Origin: Amycolatopsis jejuensis
GTDB taxonomy: Bacteria; Actinomycetota; Actinomycetes; Mycobacteriales; Pseudonocardiaceae
Assembly: GCF_000717335.1 (NCBI RefSeq)
Contig: NZ_JNYZ01000020.1
Span: 1-64,000 of the forward strand
Length of the DNA stretch: 64,000 bases
Direction: 5' to 3'
In this document: positions 33,848 to 42,234 of the stretch, piece after piece
Numbering within the stretch: position 1 is the stretch's first letter
Layout: every line of letters starts with the position of its first letter
Notes under the pieces: model-generated
The model's database searches: none
What the model saw: the letters and a program-made list of their open reading frames with translations, nothing else
What the model was told of the DNA's origin: nothing
Position numbers and translations under genes: made by a program

Positions 33848-33866
33848 TGTCCGGTGGTGCCGGACA
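33848..33866. promoter_or_regulatory. Candidate IclR operator, BMC/transporter promoter
   Basis: TGTCCGG-TGGTG-CCGGACA, perfect 7-bp arms and a 5-bp spacer, lies 42 bp upstream of the MBL start and 82 bp upstream of the transporter start. The same arms and spacer length recur at 36087-36105, next to the iclR gene. The repetition in both divergent regions of the locus is the main evidence. Confidence 0.75.
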
Positions 33867-33947
33867 GCTGATAGGAGCCGGGTACCCGGAAGCGCAACCT
33901 CGGATCCGGCACGGAACAGCGATAACCTGCGGAAGGATCGGAGCACC

Positions 33948-35231
33948 ATGACAAGACCGGCATCTGCACCCACCTCCGCGACGCGGTTGCTCGTGGTCGC
34001 GGTCTGCTTCGCCTGCATCACCTTCGACGGGTACGACCTCATCGTGTACGGCACCGTGATGCCGGTGCTGCTGCACGGCGACGGCTGGCATCTCACGCCG
34101 TCCGCGGCTGGCCTGATCGGGTCGTACACCTTCATCGGCATGCTGGTCGGCACGCTCACCGTCGGCACGATCACCGACCTGGTGGGCAGGAGGAAAATCC
34201 TGCTCGTATGCCTGACCTGGTTCTCGGCAGGGATGGGCCTCTGCGCCCTCGCCCCGAATCCGGAACTCTTCGGGGTCCTGCGCTTCCTCACCGGCATCGC
34301 GCTGGGCGGGGTCGCCCCGACCACCATCGCGCTCACCCTCGAGTTCGCCCATCCGCGGATGCGCAGCATGACCAACGCACTCATGTTCTGCGGTTACTCG
34401 TTCGGCGGCATCCTCGCCGCGACGATCGCCATCCCGGTGATCCCCGCGCTGGGGTGGCAGGCGATGTTCTGGTTCGGCACCGCCCCGATCGTGCTGCTCG
34501 TGCCGATCGTGTACTTCCTGCTGCCCGAGTCGCCGAGCTTCCTCGCCGCGCGCGCCGAAGCACTCGGCCGCCGGAGGGAACACCGAGGCGAGACCGTCCT
34601 CGCCAGGACCCGGCGGCTGCTGGCCCCGGCGCGCATCCTGCTCACGCGTGGCCAGCTCCGGACGACGGTGCTGTTCTGGTTCGGCATGGCCATCGGCATG
34701 TTGCTGGTGTACGGGCTGAACACGTGGCTGGCGCAGATCATGAAGGCATCCGGGTACTCCCTCGGTTCGGCGTTGGTGTTCCTGCTCGCGCTCAACGTCG
34801 GCGCGATCGTGGGCACCCCGATTGCCGGAGCCCTTGCCGACCGGATCGGTGACCGCACGGTGACCGCGGGGATGTTCCTGATGGCCGCGGTGTGCATCTA
34901 CCTGCTCAGCCTCGGCCTGCCGACAGGGGTGCGGCTGGCCCTCGTGGCGATTGCGGGCGCCGGGAGCATCGGGACCACGATCCAGGTCAGCTCGTTCATC
35001 GGCAAGCACTACCCGACCGAGTCCCGCGCGACGGGGCTTGGCTGGGCGCTCTCGTTCGGACGGCTGGGCGCGATCCTCGGCCCGGCCTACGGCGGCCTGG
35101 TGCTCGCGTCCGGATGGGGACTGAGCGCGAACTTCTACGCCTTCGCAATCCCGGCGCTCGTGGGTGCGGTGGCGATGTGGGCGGTTCCGCGAAGCAAGGC
35201 GCAAGTGCGGCAGTCGGTGCCAGCGCACTGA
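33948..35231 (+). CDS. AAHS-type MFS transporter (aromatic substrate)
   Basis: A 427-residue, 12-helix MFS protein of the aromatic acid:H+ symporter type. The first helix carries CITFDGYDLIVYGTVMP, and the loop 2-3 motif is GTITDLVGRRK. It likely imports the aromatic compound processed by the microcompartment locus. ATG 33948 follows GGAAGGATCGGAG. Divergent from the BMC operon and followed by a bidirectional terminator. Confidence 0.9.
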   Translation: MTRPASAPTSATRLLVVAVCFACITFDGYDLIVYGTVMPVLLHGDGWHLTPSAAGLIGSYTFIGMLVGTLTVGTITDLVGRRKILLVCLTWFSAGMGLCALAPNPELFGVLRFLTGIALGGVAPTTIALTLEFAHPRMRSMTNALMFCGYSFGGILAATIAIPVIPALGWQAMFWFGTAPIVLLVPIVYFLLPESPSFLAARAEALGRRREHRGETVLARTRRLLAPARILLTRGQLRTTVLFWFGMAIGMLLVYGLNTWLAQIMKASGYSLGSALVFLLALNVGAIVGTPIAGALADRIGDRTVTAGMFLMAAVCIYLLSLGLPTGVRLALVAIAGAGSIGTTIQVSSFIGKHYPTESRATGLGWALSFGRLGAILGPAYGGLVLASGWGLSANFYAFAIPALVGAVAMWAVPRSKAQVRQSVPAH

Positions 35232-35236
35232 ATGCG

Positions 35237-35267
35237 GCGCGGCCCGGCCATGGAGCCCGGGCCGCGC
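35237..35267. terminator. Bidirectional terminator between transporter and iclR
   Basis: GCGCGGCCCGG and CCGGGCCGCGC form an 11-bp perfect stem with a 9-nt loop, exactly filling the 36-bp gap between two convergent genes. Confidence 0.75.
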
Positions 35268-36047
35268 TCATTCCGCCGTGTGCGGCAGCCTGCGGCCGAT
35301 GGTCGCCGCGACCACCAGCAGGTCGTTGACCAGTGAATCCATCACCTCACCGCGCTGGAAAAGCCGTTCCGGCCCGGAAATCGACACTCCTCCGACCGGC
35401 ACCCCCGCCGGGTTCACCACCGCCGCACCCAGCGACGCGCGCCCGTTGCGCTCCGAGCGATTCATCGCGTACCCACGCCGCTTCACCGCGGCCAGGTCGC
35501 GTTCGAGTTCGTCCCGGTCCGGAAGTGCGCGCCGCTCCGCCTCGCAGGCGGCCACGACCCGCGCCCACGCCTCGCCGGGAGCGGGGATGGACAGCGCGGC
35601 GCGGCCGCAGTCGGTGGTGTGGGCGAGGACGCGCGAACCCAGGTGGACGTTCATGGGCAGCCGCAGGAGGCTCGCCGTCCGGTCGAGGTACACCACCCAG
35701 CCGCCGACCAGCTGGCCGAGATGGGCCTCGACCTGTTCGAAGCGCACGAACCGCTTCCCGACGTCCTTGGCCGCGTCCAGCAGCCCGGTCCGCTCGATGA
35801 CCTGCCCGCCGAGGCCGATGAACGCCGGGCCCAGCTGGTAACCCCGTCCCGGCACGAATTCGAGCATCTCCGCCTCGACCAGGGACAGGCAGAGCGCGTG
35901 CGCGGTGGTCCGCGGGATCCCAGTGCGCTCCTCGATCTGGCGCAGGCTCTGGCACACCGCGAGCGCGTTGAAGCTGTGCAGGATCCGCGTCGCCTTGAGC
36001 ACGGACGCCACCGGCTTGACGTCACGGGAACCGGACGGAGCACCCAT
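35268..36047 (-). CDS. IclR-family regulator of the 2-aminophenol/BMC locus
   Basis: A 259-residue regulator. The winged HTH is at residues ~10-75 (SVLKATRILHSFNALAVCQSLRQIEERTGIPRTTAHALC), followed by the IclR effector-binding domain (LGSRVLAHTTDCGRAALS, GAAVVNPAGVPVGGVSISGP). It lies between the two halves of the catabolic locus and is divergent from the dioxygenase operon, with a palindrome in the shared promoter, so it is the probable local regulator. Confidence 0.92.
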   Translation of the reverse strand: MGAPSGSRDVKPVASVLKATRILHSFNALAVCQSLRQIEERTGIPRTTAHALCLSLVEAEMLEFVPGRGYQLGPAFIGLGGQVIERTGLLDAAKDVGKRFVRFEQVEAHLGQLVGGWVVYLDRTASLLRLPMNVHLGSRVLAHTTDCGRAALSIPAPGEAWARVVAACEAERRALPDRDELERDLAAVKRRGYAMNRSERNGRASLGAAVVNPAGVPVGGVSISGPERLFQRGEVMDSLVNDLLVVAATIGRRLPHTAE

Positions 36048-36086
36048 CCCGAGAGCGTAACCAGGACCGCCGGAGACGGCATCGGC

Positions 36087-36105
36087 TGTCCGGTGGAGCC
36101 GGACA
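36087..36105. promoter_or_regulatory. Candidate IclR operator, iclR/dioxygenase promoter
   Basis: TGTCCGG-TGGAG-CCGGACA: the same arms and spacing as at 33848, only one spacer base different. It lies 40 bp upstream of the iclR start and 41 bp upstream of the dioxygenase start, so it could control both. Confidence 0.75.
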
Positions 36106-36145
36106 GGCCGTGGCCCGGCGCACCCGGCGCCGCCAGACTCGGGCC

Positions 36146-37090
36146 ATGTCCCGAGTGTTCCATCCCTCCCCCGGAGACGGGTCCTGGCGGCGCCCGCCGG
36201 ACCGGTCCCACACCGAGCGGCCGGGCATCGTGGCGGGCTACCTCGCCCCGCATCCGCCGCACCTGGCCTACGCCGAGAACCCGCCGCAGAACGAACCCCG
36301 GTCGCAGGGCGGCTGGGAAACTCTCCGCTGGGCGTACCAGGATCTCCAGCAGCGGATCAAAGCGCTGCGCCCGGACGTGCTCGTGGTGCACGCCCCGCAC
36401 TGGATCACCATGGTGGGCCACCACGTGAACTGCGTGCCCCGCCCACGGGGAATCTCGGTCGAGCCGATTTTCCCGCACCTGCTGCGGTATCGCTACGACT
36501 TCCGCACCGACGTCGAACTCGCCGAGGCCATCGCGGACCACTCGTCCGACGCCGGTCTGGTGACGCGCAAGCTGAAGGTGGACGGCGTCCGGGTCGACTA
36601 CGCGACCATCACCGCACTGCACCTGCTCAACCCGGACTGGGACATCCCGGTCGTTTCGCTGTCGGCCAACAACAACCCGTACTACTACTCCAGCAGCTCG
36701 CTCGAGCAGATGGAGGTGCTGGGGGAAGCGACCCGGAAGGCGATCGAGGCGACCGGGCGGCGCGCGGTGGTCGCCGGGTCCAACTCGCTGTCGCACCTGC
36801 ACTGGGACCGGGAACCGGCGCTGCCCGAGGACATGGCCGCCGAACATCCGTACAACCACCACCAGTACGAGTGGGACATGCGGCTGCTCGAACTGATCCG
36901 CACGGGCCGCACGAGGGAGCTCCGGGCCTTCATCCCGGAGCACATCGACGCGACCGAATCCGAGACCAAGGCCGGAAGCCTCACCTGGATGCTGTCGGCA
37001 CTGGGCTGGCCGGAGGGCATCGGGGAAGTCCTGGCATACGGAACCGTGATCGGAACGGGCAACGCCGTCGCAGCGTGGGAGCCGGTATGA
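36146..37090 (+). CDS. amnB: 2-aminophenol 1,6-dioxygenase beta (catalytic) subunit
   Basis: A 314-residue LigB-superfamily extradiol dioxygenase with APHPPHLAYAENPPQNEPRSQGGWE (read here in two parts: APHPPHLAYAENPPQ, NEPRSQGGWE), typical of AmnB. Probable Fe(II) ligands are H36, H85 (VHAPHW) and a Glu in ATESETKAG (271/273), by analogy to known AmnB ligands. It opens 2-aminophenol between C1 and C6. The chosen ATG adds ~23 residues relative to AmnB and has no clear ribosome-binding site; an internal GTG near 36230 is the main alternative. ATGA overlap with amnA. Confidence 0.88.
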   Translation: MSRVFHPSPGDGSWRRPPDRSHTERPGIVAGYLAPHPPHLAYAENPPQNEPRSQGGWETLRWAYQDLQQRIKALRPDVLVVHAPHWITMVGHHVNCVPRPRGISVEPIFPHLLRYRYDFRTDVELAEAIADHSSDAGLVTRKLKVDGVRVDYATITALHLLNPDWDIPVVSLSANNNPYYYSSSSLEQMEVLGEATRKAIEATGRRAVVAGSNSLSHLHWDREPALPEDMAAEHPYNHHQYEWDMRLLELIRTGRTRELRAFIPEHIDATESETKAGSLTWMLSALGWPEGIGEVLAYGTVIGTGNAVAAWEPV

Positions 37091-37923
37091 CCACGCCTTG
37101 CTTCGCCGGAGCCGCCTTGATCCCCGGTATGCCGCAGCTGCTCGCCGAACGCCCCGCCGAGTCATGGGCCGCGCTCGCCGCAGCGGCCGGAGAAGTCCGC
37201 ACGGTCATCGAGCGGCAGCGGCCGGACGCCCTGGTTCTGTTGTCCACCCAGTGGTTCACGGTCCTCGGCCACCAGTTCCAGCTGGACCCGCATCCGCGGG
37301 GACGGCACGTCGACGAGAACTGGTACGACTTCGACTACGGCCATCTCGACTATTCGTTCCCGGTCGACGTCGAGCTCACCGAGGCCTGGGCCGCCGAAAC
37401 CGAAGGCGCCGGGTTCCAGGCCCGCCGCACGCGGTACGAGCACTTCCCCATCGACACCGGCACGATGATCGGCCAGCGGCTGCTCAACCCGTCCGGCGAC
37501 ATTGCGACCGCGATGGTGTCCTGCAACCTGTACGCCGCCGCCGACGACCTCGGCACCATCGCCGCCGCGGCGCTGCGGGCCGCGGAAAAGCTCGGCCGAT
37601 CCGTCTTTTTCGTAGCCATCTCCGGGCTGTCGAGCGGGCTCATACAACACTGGATCCAACCGGAGGAAGACGCGGTTTTCAGCGCCGCACACGAACAATG
37701 GGACCGGCGCATCCTCGACCTGCTCACCGCCGGAGATCTCGGCAGCGCGCTCGAACTGCGCGAGGAGTACGCGCAGAAAGCGCAAGCAGACAGCCAATTC
37801 CGGGCGCTGGCGTTTCTCGCCGGAACCGGAAAGCTCACCGTACCCGCGACTGTGCACGCCTACGGCCCCTTGTGGGGCACCGGCGGCGCGGTCATCCACT
37901 GGCCAGTCCGAGGAGACTCATGA
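37087..37923 (+). CDS. amnA: 2-aminophenol 1,6-dioxygenase alpha subunit
   Basis: A 278-residue LigB-fold subunit, homologous to the beta subunit but with a different N-terminal motif (AALIPGMPQLL) lacking the APHPPH ligand region, as expected for the non-catalytic alpha subunit. It has LSTQWFTVLGHQF, DYSFPVDVELTEAW and a C-terminal GPLWGTGGAVI. Coupled by ATGA on both sides. Confidence 0.88.
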   Translation: MTTPCFAGAALIPGMPQLLAERPAESWAALAAAAGEVRTVIERQRPDALVLLSTQWFTVLGHQFQLDPHPRGRHVDENWYDFDYGHLDYSFPVDVELTEAWAAETEGAGFQARRTRYEHFPIDTGTMIGQRLLNPSGDIATAMVSCNLYAAADDLGTIAAAALRAAEKLGRSVFFVAISGLSSGLIQHWIQPEEDAVFSAAHEQWDRRILDLLTAGDLGSALELREEYAQKAQADSQFRALAFLAGTGKLTVPATVHAYGPLWGTGGAVIHWPVRGDS

Positions 37924-38372
37924 CCAGCCCGGAACAACGACTCACGGAACTCGGCATCCAGCTGCCCCCGCTCCGCCCCCGCGCGGGAAACTACCTGGGC
38001 TACGTCCGCCACGGCGACCTCCTCTACCTGTCCGGCCAAGGCGCCGACGGACACTTCGGCCATCTCGGCGCGGACCGCACGGTCGAAGACGGCCGCCGCG
38101 CGGCCCGCGACTGCATGCTCAACCTGCTCGCCCAGACCCGCTCCGCGCTGGGGTCGCTGGACCACGTGGGCCGGATCGTGAAGCTGCTCGGGTTTGTCGC
38201 CTGTACGCCGGACTTCCGCGACGCACCCCAGGTGATCGACGGCGCGTCCAGCCTGCTCCACGAGGTGTTCGGCGCCGAGCGCGGCGGGCACGCCCGGTCC
38301 GCCATCGGCGCTGCCGCGCTTCCGCTCGGCTTCTCGGTGGAGATCGAGATGGTCGTCGCCGTTGCCGGGTAA
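37920..38372 (+). CDS. amnD: Rid-family protein, probable 2-aminomuconate deaminase
   Basis: A 150-residue YjgF/YER057c/UK114-fold protein (LYLSGQGADG, ACTPDFRDAPQVIDGASSLLHEVFG, HARSAIGAAALPLGFSVEIE). The arginine that binds imine intermediates in this family is in ARSAIG. 2-Aminomuconate deaminases belong to this family, and its position directly after amnA supports that role rather than general RidA housekeeping. Last gene of the operon. Confidence 0.86.
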   Translation: MTSPEQRLTELGIQLPPLRPRAGNYLGYVRHGDLLYLSGQGADGHFGHLGADRTVEDGRRAARDCMLNLLAQTRSALGSLDHVGRIVKLLGFVACTPDFRDAPQVIDGASSLLHEVFGAERGGHARSAIGAAALPLGFSVEIEMVVAVAG

Positions 38373-38480
38373 CCCCGGCTCCCCCGCCGGTCGGCGGGGG
38401 TACCCCCGTCTTCCGGCGGGTACCCGGCGCGCGGTTGTCCTGACATTCTGACCTGCGCAGCCGGGAATGCACCTCGACCG

Positions 38481-38516
38481 ACGGCCCCTGGGCGAGCCTT
38501 CCCCGCCCGGGGCCGT
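38481..38516. terminator. Terminator after the dioxygenase operon
   Basis: ACGGCCCC-(T)-GGGCG pairs with CGCCCGGGGCCGT, a 13-bp stem with one bulged T. The rest of 38373-38595 is GC-rich, contains smaller GGCGGG/CCCGCC repeats and shows no gene. Confidence 0.65.
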
Positions 38517-38595
38517 CCCCGGCGATGGCCGGGCACGTGGAGAGGCCGAACCGGCACCGAGCCGAGCTCGCGGCGCTTCCCGGAGAGAACTCCGG

Positions 38596-39711
38596 TCAGT
38601 GCCGATCGAAAACGCTCACCACGCTCTGCGGTGCATCCGGACCGTAGAAGGTTTCCAGGTTCTGCGCCGAGCGGGCGGCGATCTCGCTGCTACGGGGGAA
38701 CAGTCGCTTTTCGTAGGCGGCGAGCGCGGCCTCGGTGTCGAGCTGCCCGGCCAGCTCACCCGCGAGGTCGGCGCCGTCGTACATGGCCAGGTTCGCGCCC
38801 TCGCCCGCGAAGGGCGACATCAGATGCGCGGCGTCGCCGACGAGGGTCACGCCGGGGGTGCGGTCCCAGGTGAGCTCGGCGGGGAGGGCGTGGATGGGCC
38901 GGAGCAACGGTGGGGCGTCGCTCTCGGTTACGAAGGCGGTGAGCAGCGGGGACCAGCCGTCGAACTCGGCGGCGACTCGACGGAGGCCCGCGGCCGGGTC
39001 GCCGAAGTCGATCGAGCGCATCCATTCCTCGGGCTTGTTCAGCGCCACGTAGCCGCGTACGAGCCCGTCTGCGTAGCGGTGGACGGTGATGCCCCGGCCC
39101 GGCTCGGCCGCGATCAGCGTGCCGCTGCCGATCGCCGCCACCCGCGTCCGATGGCGCGGATCGCCTGCGGCGAGGGCGATCTCGATGAAACAGGTTCCGC
39201 TGTAAAGCGGCTTGGCGGGCGTGACCAGCGGACGCACCATCGACCAGGCGCCGTCCGCGCCGATGACGAGGTCGGCGCGAGCGGAACCGTTGGCGAAGGT
39301 GAGGTCGTAGCCGCCCGAATGGTGCCGGATCGAGGTGAGCTTGTGGCCCCACTTGATCGTCTGCGGCGGCAGCGAGCCGATGAGCAGCCGCCGGAGCTCG
39401 CCCCGGTCCACCTCCGGACGGGCCGAACCGGGGTCGCCCAGCCGGTCGAACAGGATGGTGCCGTGCCGGTCGACCACGCGTTTGGCGTCCTCGCCGGGGA
39501 GGACCAGTGCACGGAACTCGTCGTACAGGCCAGCGGCGCGCAGCGCGACCTGCCCGGTCTCTTCGTGGATGTCGAGCAGGCCGCCTTGCGCACGGGTCGT
39601 CGCCGAGGTCTCGGCCTCATAGATCGTGGTGGCGACGCCGTGTACCTGCAGCACCCGGGCGAGCGTCAGCCCGCTCAGGCCCGCTCCGACGATGGCGATG
39701 GTCTTCTGCAT
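38596..39711 (-). CDS. FAD-dependent monooxygenase, TetX-like
   Basis: A 371-residue class A flavoprotein monooxygenase with GAGLSGLTLARVL (~9), the DG-type motif VIGADGAWSMVRP (~152) and FAD-binding GDAAHLMSPFAGEGAN (~290). Overall pattern and length match TetX-like/tetracycline-destructase relatives; the substrate cannot be assigned. ATG 39711 has GAGGAG seven bases upstream. It stands alone between two terminators. Confidence 0.88.
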   Translation of the reverse strand: MQKTIAIVGAGLSGLTLARVLQVHGVATTIYEAETSATTRAQGGLLDIHEETGQVALRAAGLYDEFRALVLPGEDAKRVVDRHGTILFDRLGDPGSARPEVDRGELRRLLIGSLPPQTIKWGHKLTSIRHHSGGYDLTFANGSARADLVIGADGAWSMVRPLVTPAKPLYSGTCFIEIALAAGDPRHRTRVAAIGSGTLIAAEPGRGITVHRYADGLVRGYVALNKPEEWMRSIDFGDPAAGLRRVAAEFDGWSPLLTAFVTESDAPPLLRPIHALPAELTWDRTPGVTLVGDAAHLMSPFAGEGANLAMYDGADLAGELAGQLDTEAALAAYEKRLFPRSSEIAARSAQNLETFYGPDAPQSVVSVFDRH

Positions 39712-39830
39712 TCTGCGCTCCTCTGGTGCACGGGCATTCGCCGGTGCTGGTCAGCGCCGGAAGCGGGCGGAATGCCCGTTCCCGGCAAGGAGACGCTCAT
39801 CGAGCAGAATGTGCTGCCTCGATGTATGCG

Positions 39831-39863
39831 CGATGCCCCGCCTGGTGATCCCGCGGGGCATCG
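39831..39863. terminator. Terminator hairpin downstream of the lysozyme-like gene
   Basis: CGATGCCCCGC-N11-GCGGGGCATCG, a perfect 11-bp stem followed on the + strand by TTTTT. It lies between two minus-strand genes. Confidence 0.75.
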
Positions 39864-39911
39864 TTTTTCGCGACCTCGTCATTCTATCCGGAAAACTGCC
39901 GCGCGCGCCAC

Positions 39912-40394
39912 CTAAGCGGCGTTGATCGCCGCCTGTGCGCGGGCCATGTATTGCTGGTATGCGCCATTGTTGTAAGTCACCCAGGGCGACCAGTTGCCGC
40001 CACCCGAGGAAATCGTGTACGACGCCCGCGCGGCGGGGACCGGGTCGAATGCGGTGGCGTCGCTTACCTCGCCGTGCCAACGGGAATTGATCTGCCACAG
40101 CCCGCGATCGCGGCTGCAGTCGGTGTTGATGAGCACCGCGCGGGTCCAGCCGGAGCTCTCCGCGAGGGCCACGGCGATCGAGACTTGCCAGCCATAGCCC
40201 GAAAAACCGCCGGATCGGGCGGTGCGGGCGATGTCGACGTCGCTGAAATGGGTGCCGTCCAGAATGCTTTGCTGCGTACAATCCAGCGTCGCCACCGTGG
40301 CGGGACGCGTTCCTGCCGCGGCGAAAGACGCGGTGGAAAGGGAAAGAGTGACGGCCATTGCGGCCACGACCAGAGTTCTAGGGGACCGGATCAT
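39912..40394 (-). CDS. Secreted lysozyme-like/transglycosylase protein
   Basis: A 160-residue exported protein with a signal peptide (residues ~1-31, ending AAA) and then a small lysozyme-like domain: VALAESSGWTRAVLIN carries the probable catalytic Glu, with RGLWQINSRWH behind it. Such domains occur in secreted muralytic enzymes and phage tape-measure proteins; no phage genes are nearby. ATG 40394 has GGGAGG seven bases upstream. Confidence 0.85.
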   Translation of the reverse strand: MIRSPRTLVVAAMAVTLSLSTASFAAAGTRPATVATLDCTQQSILDGTHFSDVDIARTARSGGFSGYGWQVSIAVALAESSGWTRAVLINTDCSRDRGLWQINSRWHGEVSDATAFDPVPAARASYTISSGGGNWSPWVTYNNGAYQQYMARAQAAINAA

Positions 40395-40469
40395 CGTCGA
40401 ACCTCCCGGGGACAAGGTCATCTCAGGGAACGACGATCATCACGACGTGTCAATGGTCTGAACCAGTCC

Positions 40470-40485
40470 TGTCCGGAACCGGACA
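40470..40485. promoter_or_regulatory. Palindrome TGTCCGG-AA-CCGGACA
   Basis: The arms are identical to the two proposed IclR sites, but the spacer is two bases rather than five. It lies 76 bp upstream of the lysozyme-like gene. The different spacing makes shared regulation doubtful. Confidence 0.4.
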
Positions 40486-40523
40486 TCCGGCCGGGGCCAC
40501 GGAAACCCCGGCCGGACCGGTCC

Positions 40524-41801
40524 TCAGCGCCGGGCGAGCAAACCGGCCGTGCACAGGGCGGAAATCACCAGGCATCCCACGAGGTACCCGGTCACCGACC
40601 AGATCGTGCCGGTGGACTGCAACAGCCACAGCGCGATGATCGGCGGCAGCGCACCCCCGACCACGGTGCCCAGCTGGTAACCCATCGACACGCCGCTGTA
40701 GCGCACCTCCGCCGGGAACAGGTCGGCGAACAGCACCACCATCGGTGCGGTCACCGCAGCCAGGTTGAGCGCCATCAGCACGTACACCGCGATGACCAGC
40801 GCGAGGTTTCCGGACGCCAGCACCGCGAGCACGCACGGCGTCACCACGCACAGTGCGACGATGGCCGCGAGCGTCATGCGGGCCGGACCGAAGCGGTCCG
40901 CCGCCAGGCCGATCAGCAGGGTCGCCACGAGCATCGCGACCCCGAACACCACCACGACCAGGCTCATCTGCGCGGCGGTGAGCCGACCGGGTCCGACGCC
41001 GTACTTCTGGCCGAAAATGATGGCCGCGTAGAACGCCCCACCCGGGCCGAGGTAGATCGCCGCCGCGCGAAAGAGACTGCCGAGGTGGCTGCGCAGCACC
41101 GTGCGCACCGGCGACGCGGCGACCCGGTCCGCCAGCCGTTCGAACTCCGGCGTTTCCGCCACGCCCAGCCGGATCAGCAGTCCCACCACCGCGATCAAAC
41201 CACCGGTGAGAAACCCGATCCGCCAGCCCCACGAGAGAAACGCGGTGGGCGCGAGCTGGGACAGGCCGAGAATCACCAGGTTCGACAGCACCAGTCCGGC
41301 AGGCGAAGCCGCTTGCACGACGCTGCCGTACCGGCCTTTGCGCGACGCTTGGGCGTTCTCCACCGCCATCAGCGCCGCGCCGCCCCACTCGCCGCCGGTC
41401 GACAACCCTTGCAGCAGCCGGAGAACGACGAGCGCCAGCGGTGCCCAGACACCGATCTGCGCGTAGCCGGGCAGGACGCCGATGAGTGCCGTGGCGAGTC
41501 CCATGAGGACGACCGTCACCACGAGCGTGTGCTTACGGCCGCGGCGATCGCCCATCGCGCCGAAGAGCACCGCGCCGAGCGGGCGGATCACGAAAGCCGC
41601 ACCGAACGTCGACACCGAAAGCAGGACCCCGGCGAACCCGTCCGCCCCCGGGAAGAAAACCCGGGGGAAGACGAGAATCGCCATCGATCCGTAGAGAAAG
41701 AAGTCGTACCATTCCAGGGTCGTCCCGGAAAATGCGGCCAGCAGCGCCCGGCGCCGCTTGACCACGATTCCCGTACGCGCGTCTTCGATGCGAGTTTCCA
41801 T
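40524..41801 (-). CDS. MHS-family MFS transporter
   Basis: A 425-residue, 12-helix metabolite:H+ symporter. FSGTTLEWYDFFLYGSMAILVF is the typical first helix, GDRRGRKHTL the loop motif, and RLLQGLSTGGEWGGAALMAVE the characteristic helix 4-5 sequence. It probably imports the substrate of the operon upstream on the same strand (lyase, dehydrogenase, IclR). The start at 41801 is chosen by family N-terminus; upstream frame extension is unsupported. Confidence 0.91.
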   Translation of the reverse strand: METRIEDARTGIVVKRRRALLAAFSGTTLEWYDFFLYGSMAILVFPRVFFPGADGFAGVLLSVSTFGAAFVIRPLGAVLFGAMGDRRGRKHTLVVTVVLMGLATALIGVLPGYAQIGVWAPLALVVLRLLQGLSTGGEWGGAALMAVENAQASRKGRYGSVVQAASPAGLVLSNLVILGLSQLAPTAFLSWGWRIGFLTGGLIAVVGLLIRLGVAETPEFERLADRVAASPVRTVLRSHLGSLFRAAAIYLGPGGAFYAAIIFGQKYGVGPGRLTAAQMSLVVVVFGVAMLVATLLIGLAADRFGPARMTLAAIVALCVVTPCVLAVLASGNLALVIAVYVLMALNLAAVTAPMVVLFADLFPAEVRYSGVSMGYQLGTVVGGALPPIIALWLLQSTGTIWSVTGYLVGCLVISALCTAGLLARR

Positions 41802-41916
41802 GTCACTCCGAATGCTCGGACTACGAGGTGCGCCAGAGCATGCAGTACGGCGGCCCGCCCCGGAAACGCCGTTGCCGCATGCGCATCGGCCGGGAAACCC
41901 GCATCGAGGGAATCGA

Positions 41917-42219
41917 TTACCCGTCGTATTCGACGTGCGCGCGGACCCGCCCGAGATCATCCGTCCAGCCGTGCCCGGACGCGTATTCGATCATTCCCGC
42001 GAACTGCTTTTCCCACTCCGGATCCGCGATTCCGGAACGGGTGCGCAGCTGTGCCGGATCGAGGAAGACGTGCTCTCCGTCGCCGTCCGGAGCGCCCAGC
42101 GGCCCGAGCGCGGCGGCCAGCGCGTCCACGGCCATCCGGGGCGCCTGCACGGACAACCGCTTGAGATCCCGTGCGTCCGCAATGGACACCGCACCGGAAC
42201 CGGAAACTTCGATGATCAC
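41917..42219 (-). CDS. Conserved 100-residue protein of unknown function
   Basis: A small soluble protein starting MIIEVSGSGAVSIADARDLK, with EHVFLDPAQLR and WEKQFAGMIEYASGHGWTDD near the end. GTG start, 15 bp after the iclR stop and 115 bp before the transporter, so it is part of the operon. I do not recognise a family. The mixed alpha/beta pattern and operon context suggest an accessory role in the same catabolic pathway. Confidence 0.75.
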   Translation of the reverse strand: MIIEVSGSGAVSIADARDLKRLSVQAPRMAVDALAAALGPLGAPDGDGEHVFLDPAQLRTRSGIADPEWEKQFAGMIEYASGHGWTDDLGRVRAHVEYDG

Positions 42220-42234
42220 AGAAACCCTTTCCGT

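Noticed and set aside
39912..40394. Prophage lysozyme
   Set aside because: It has a secretion signal and no neighbouring phage structural, holin or integrase genes.
40470..40485. Third member of the proposed IclR regulon
   Set aside because: Arms match but the spacer is two bases instead of five, and the adjacent lysozyme-like gene has no link to aromatic catabolism.
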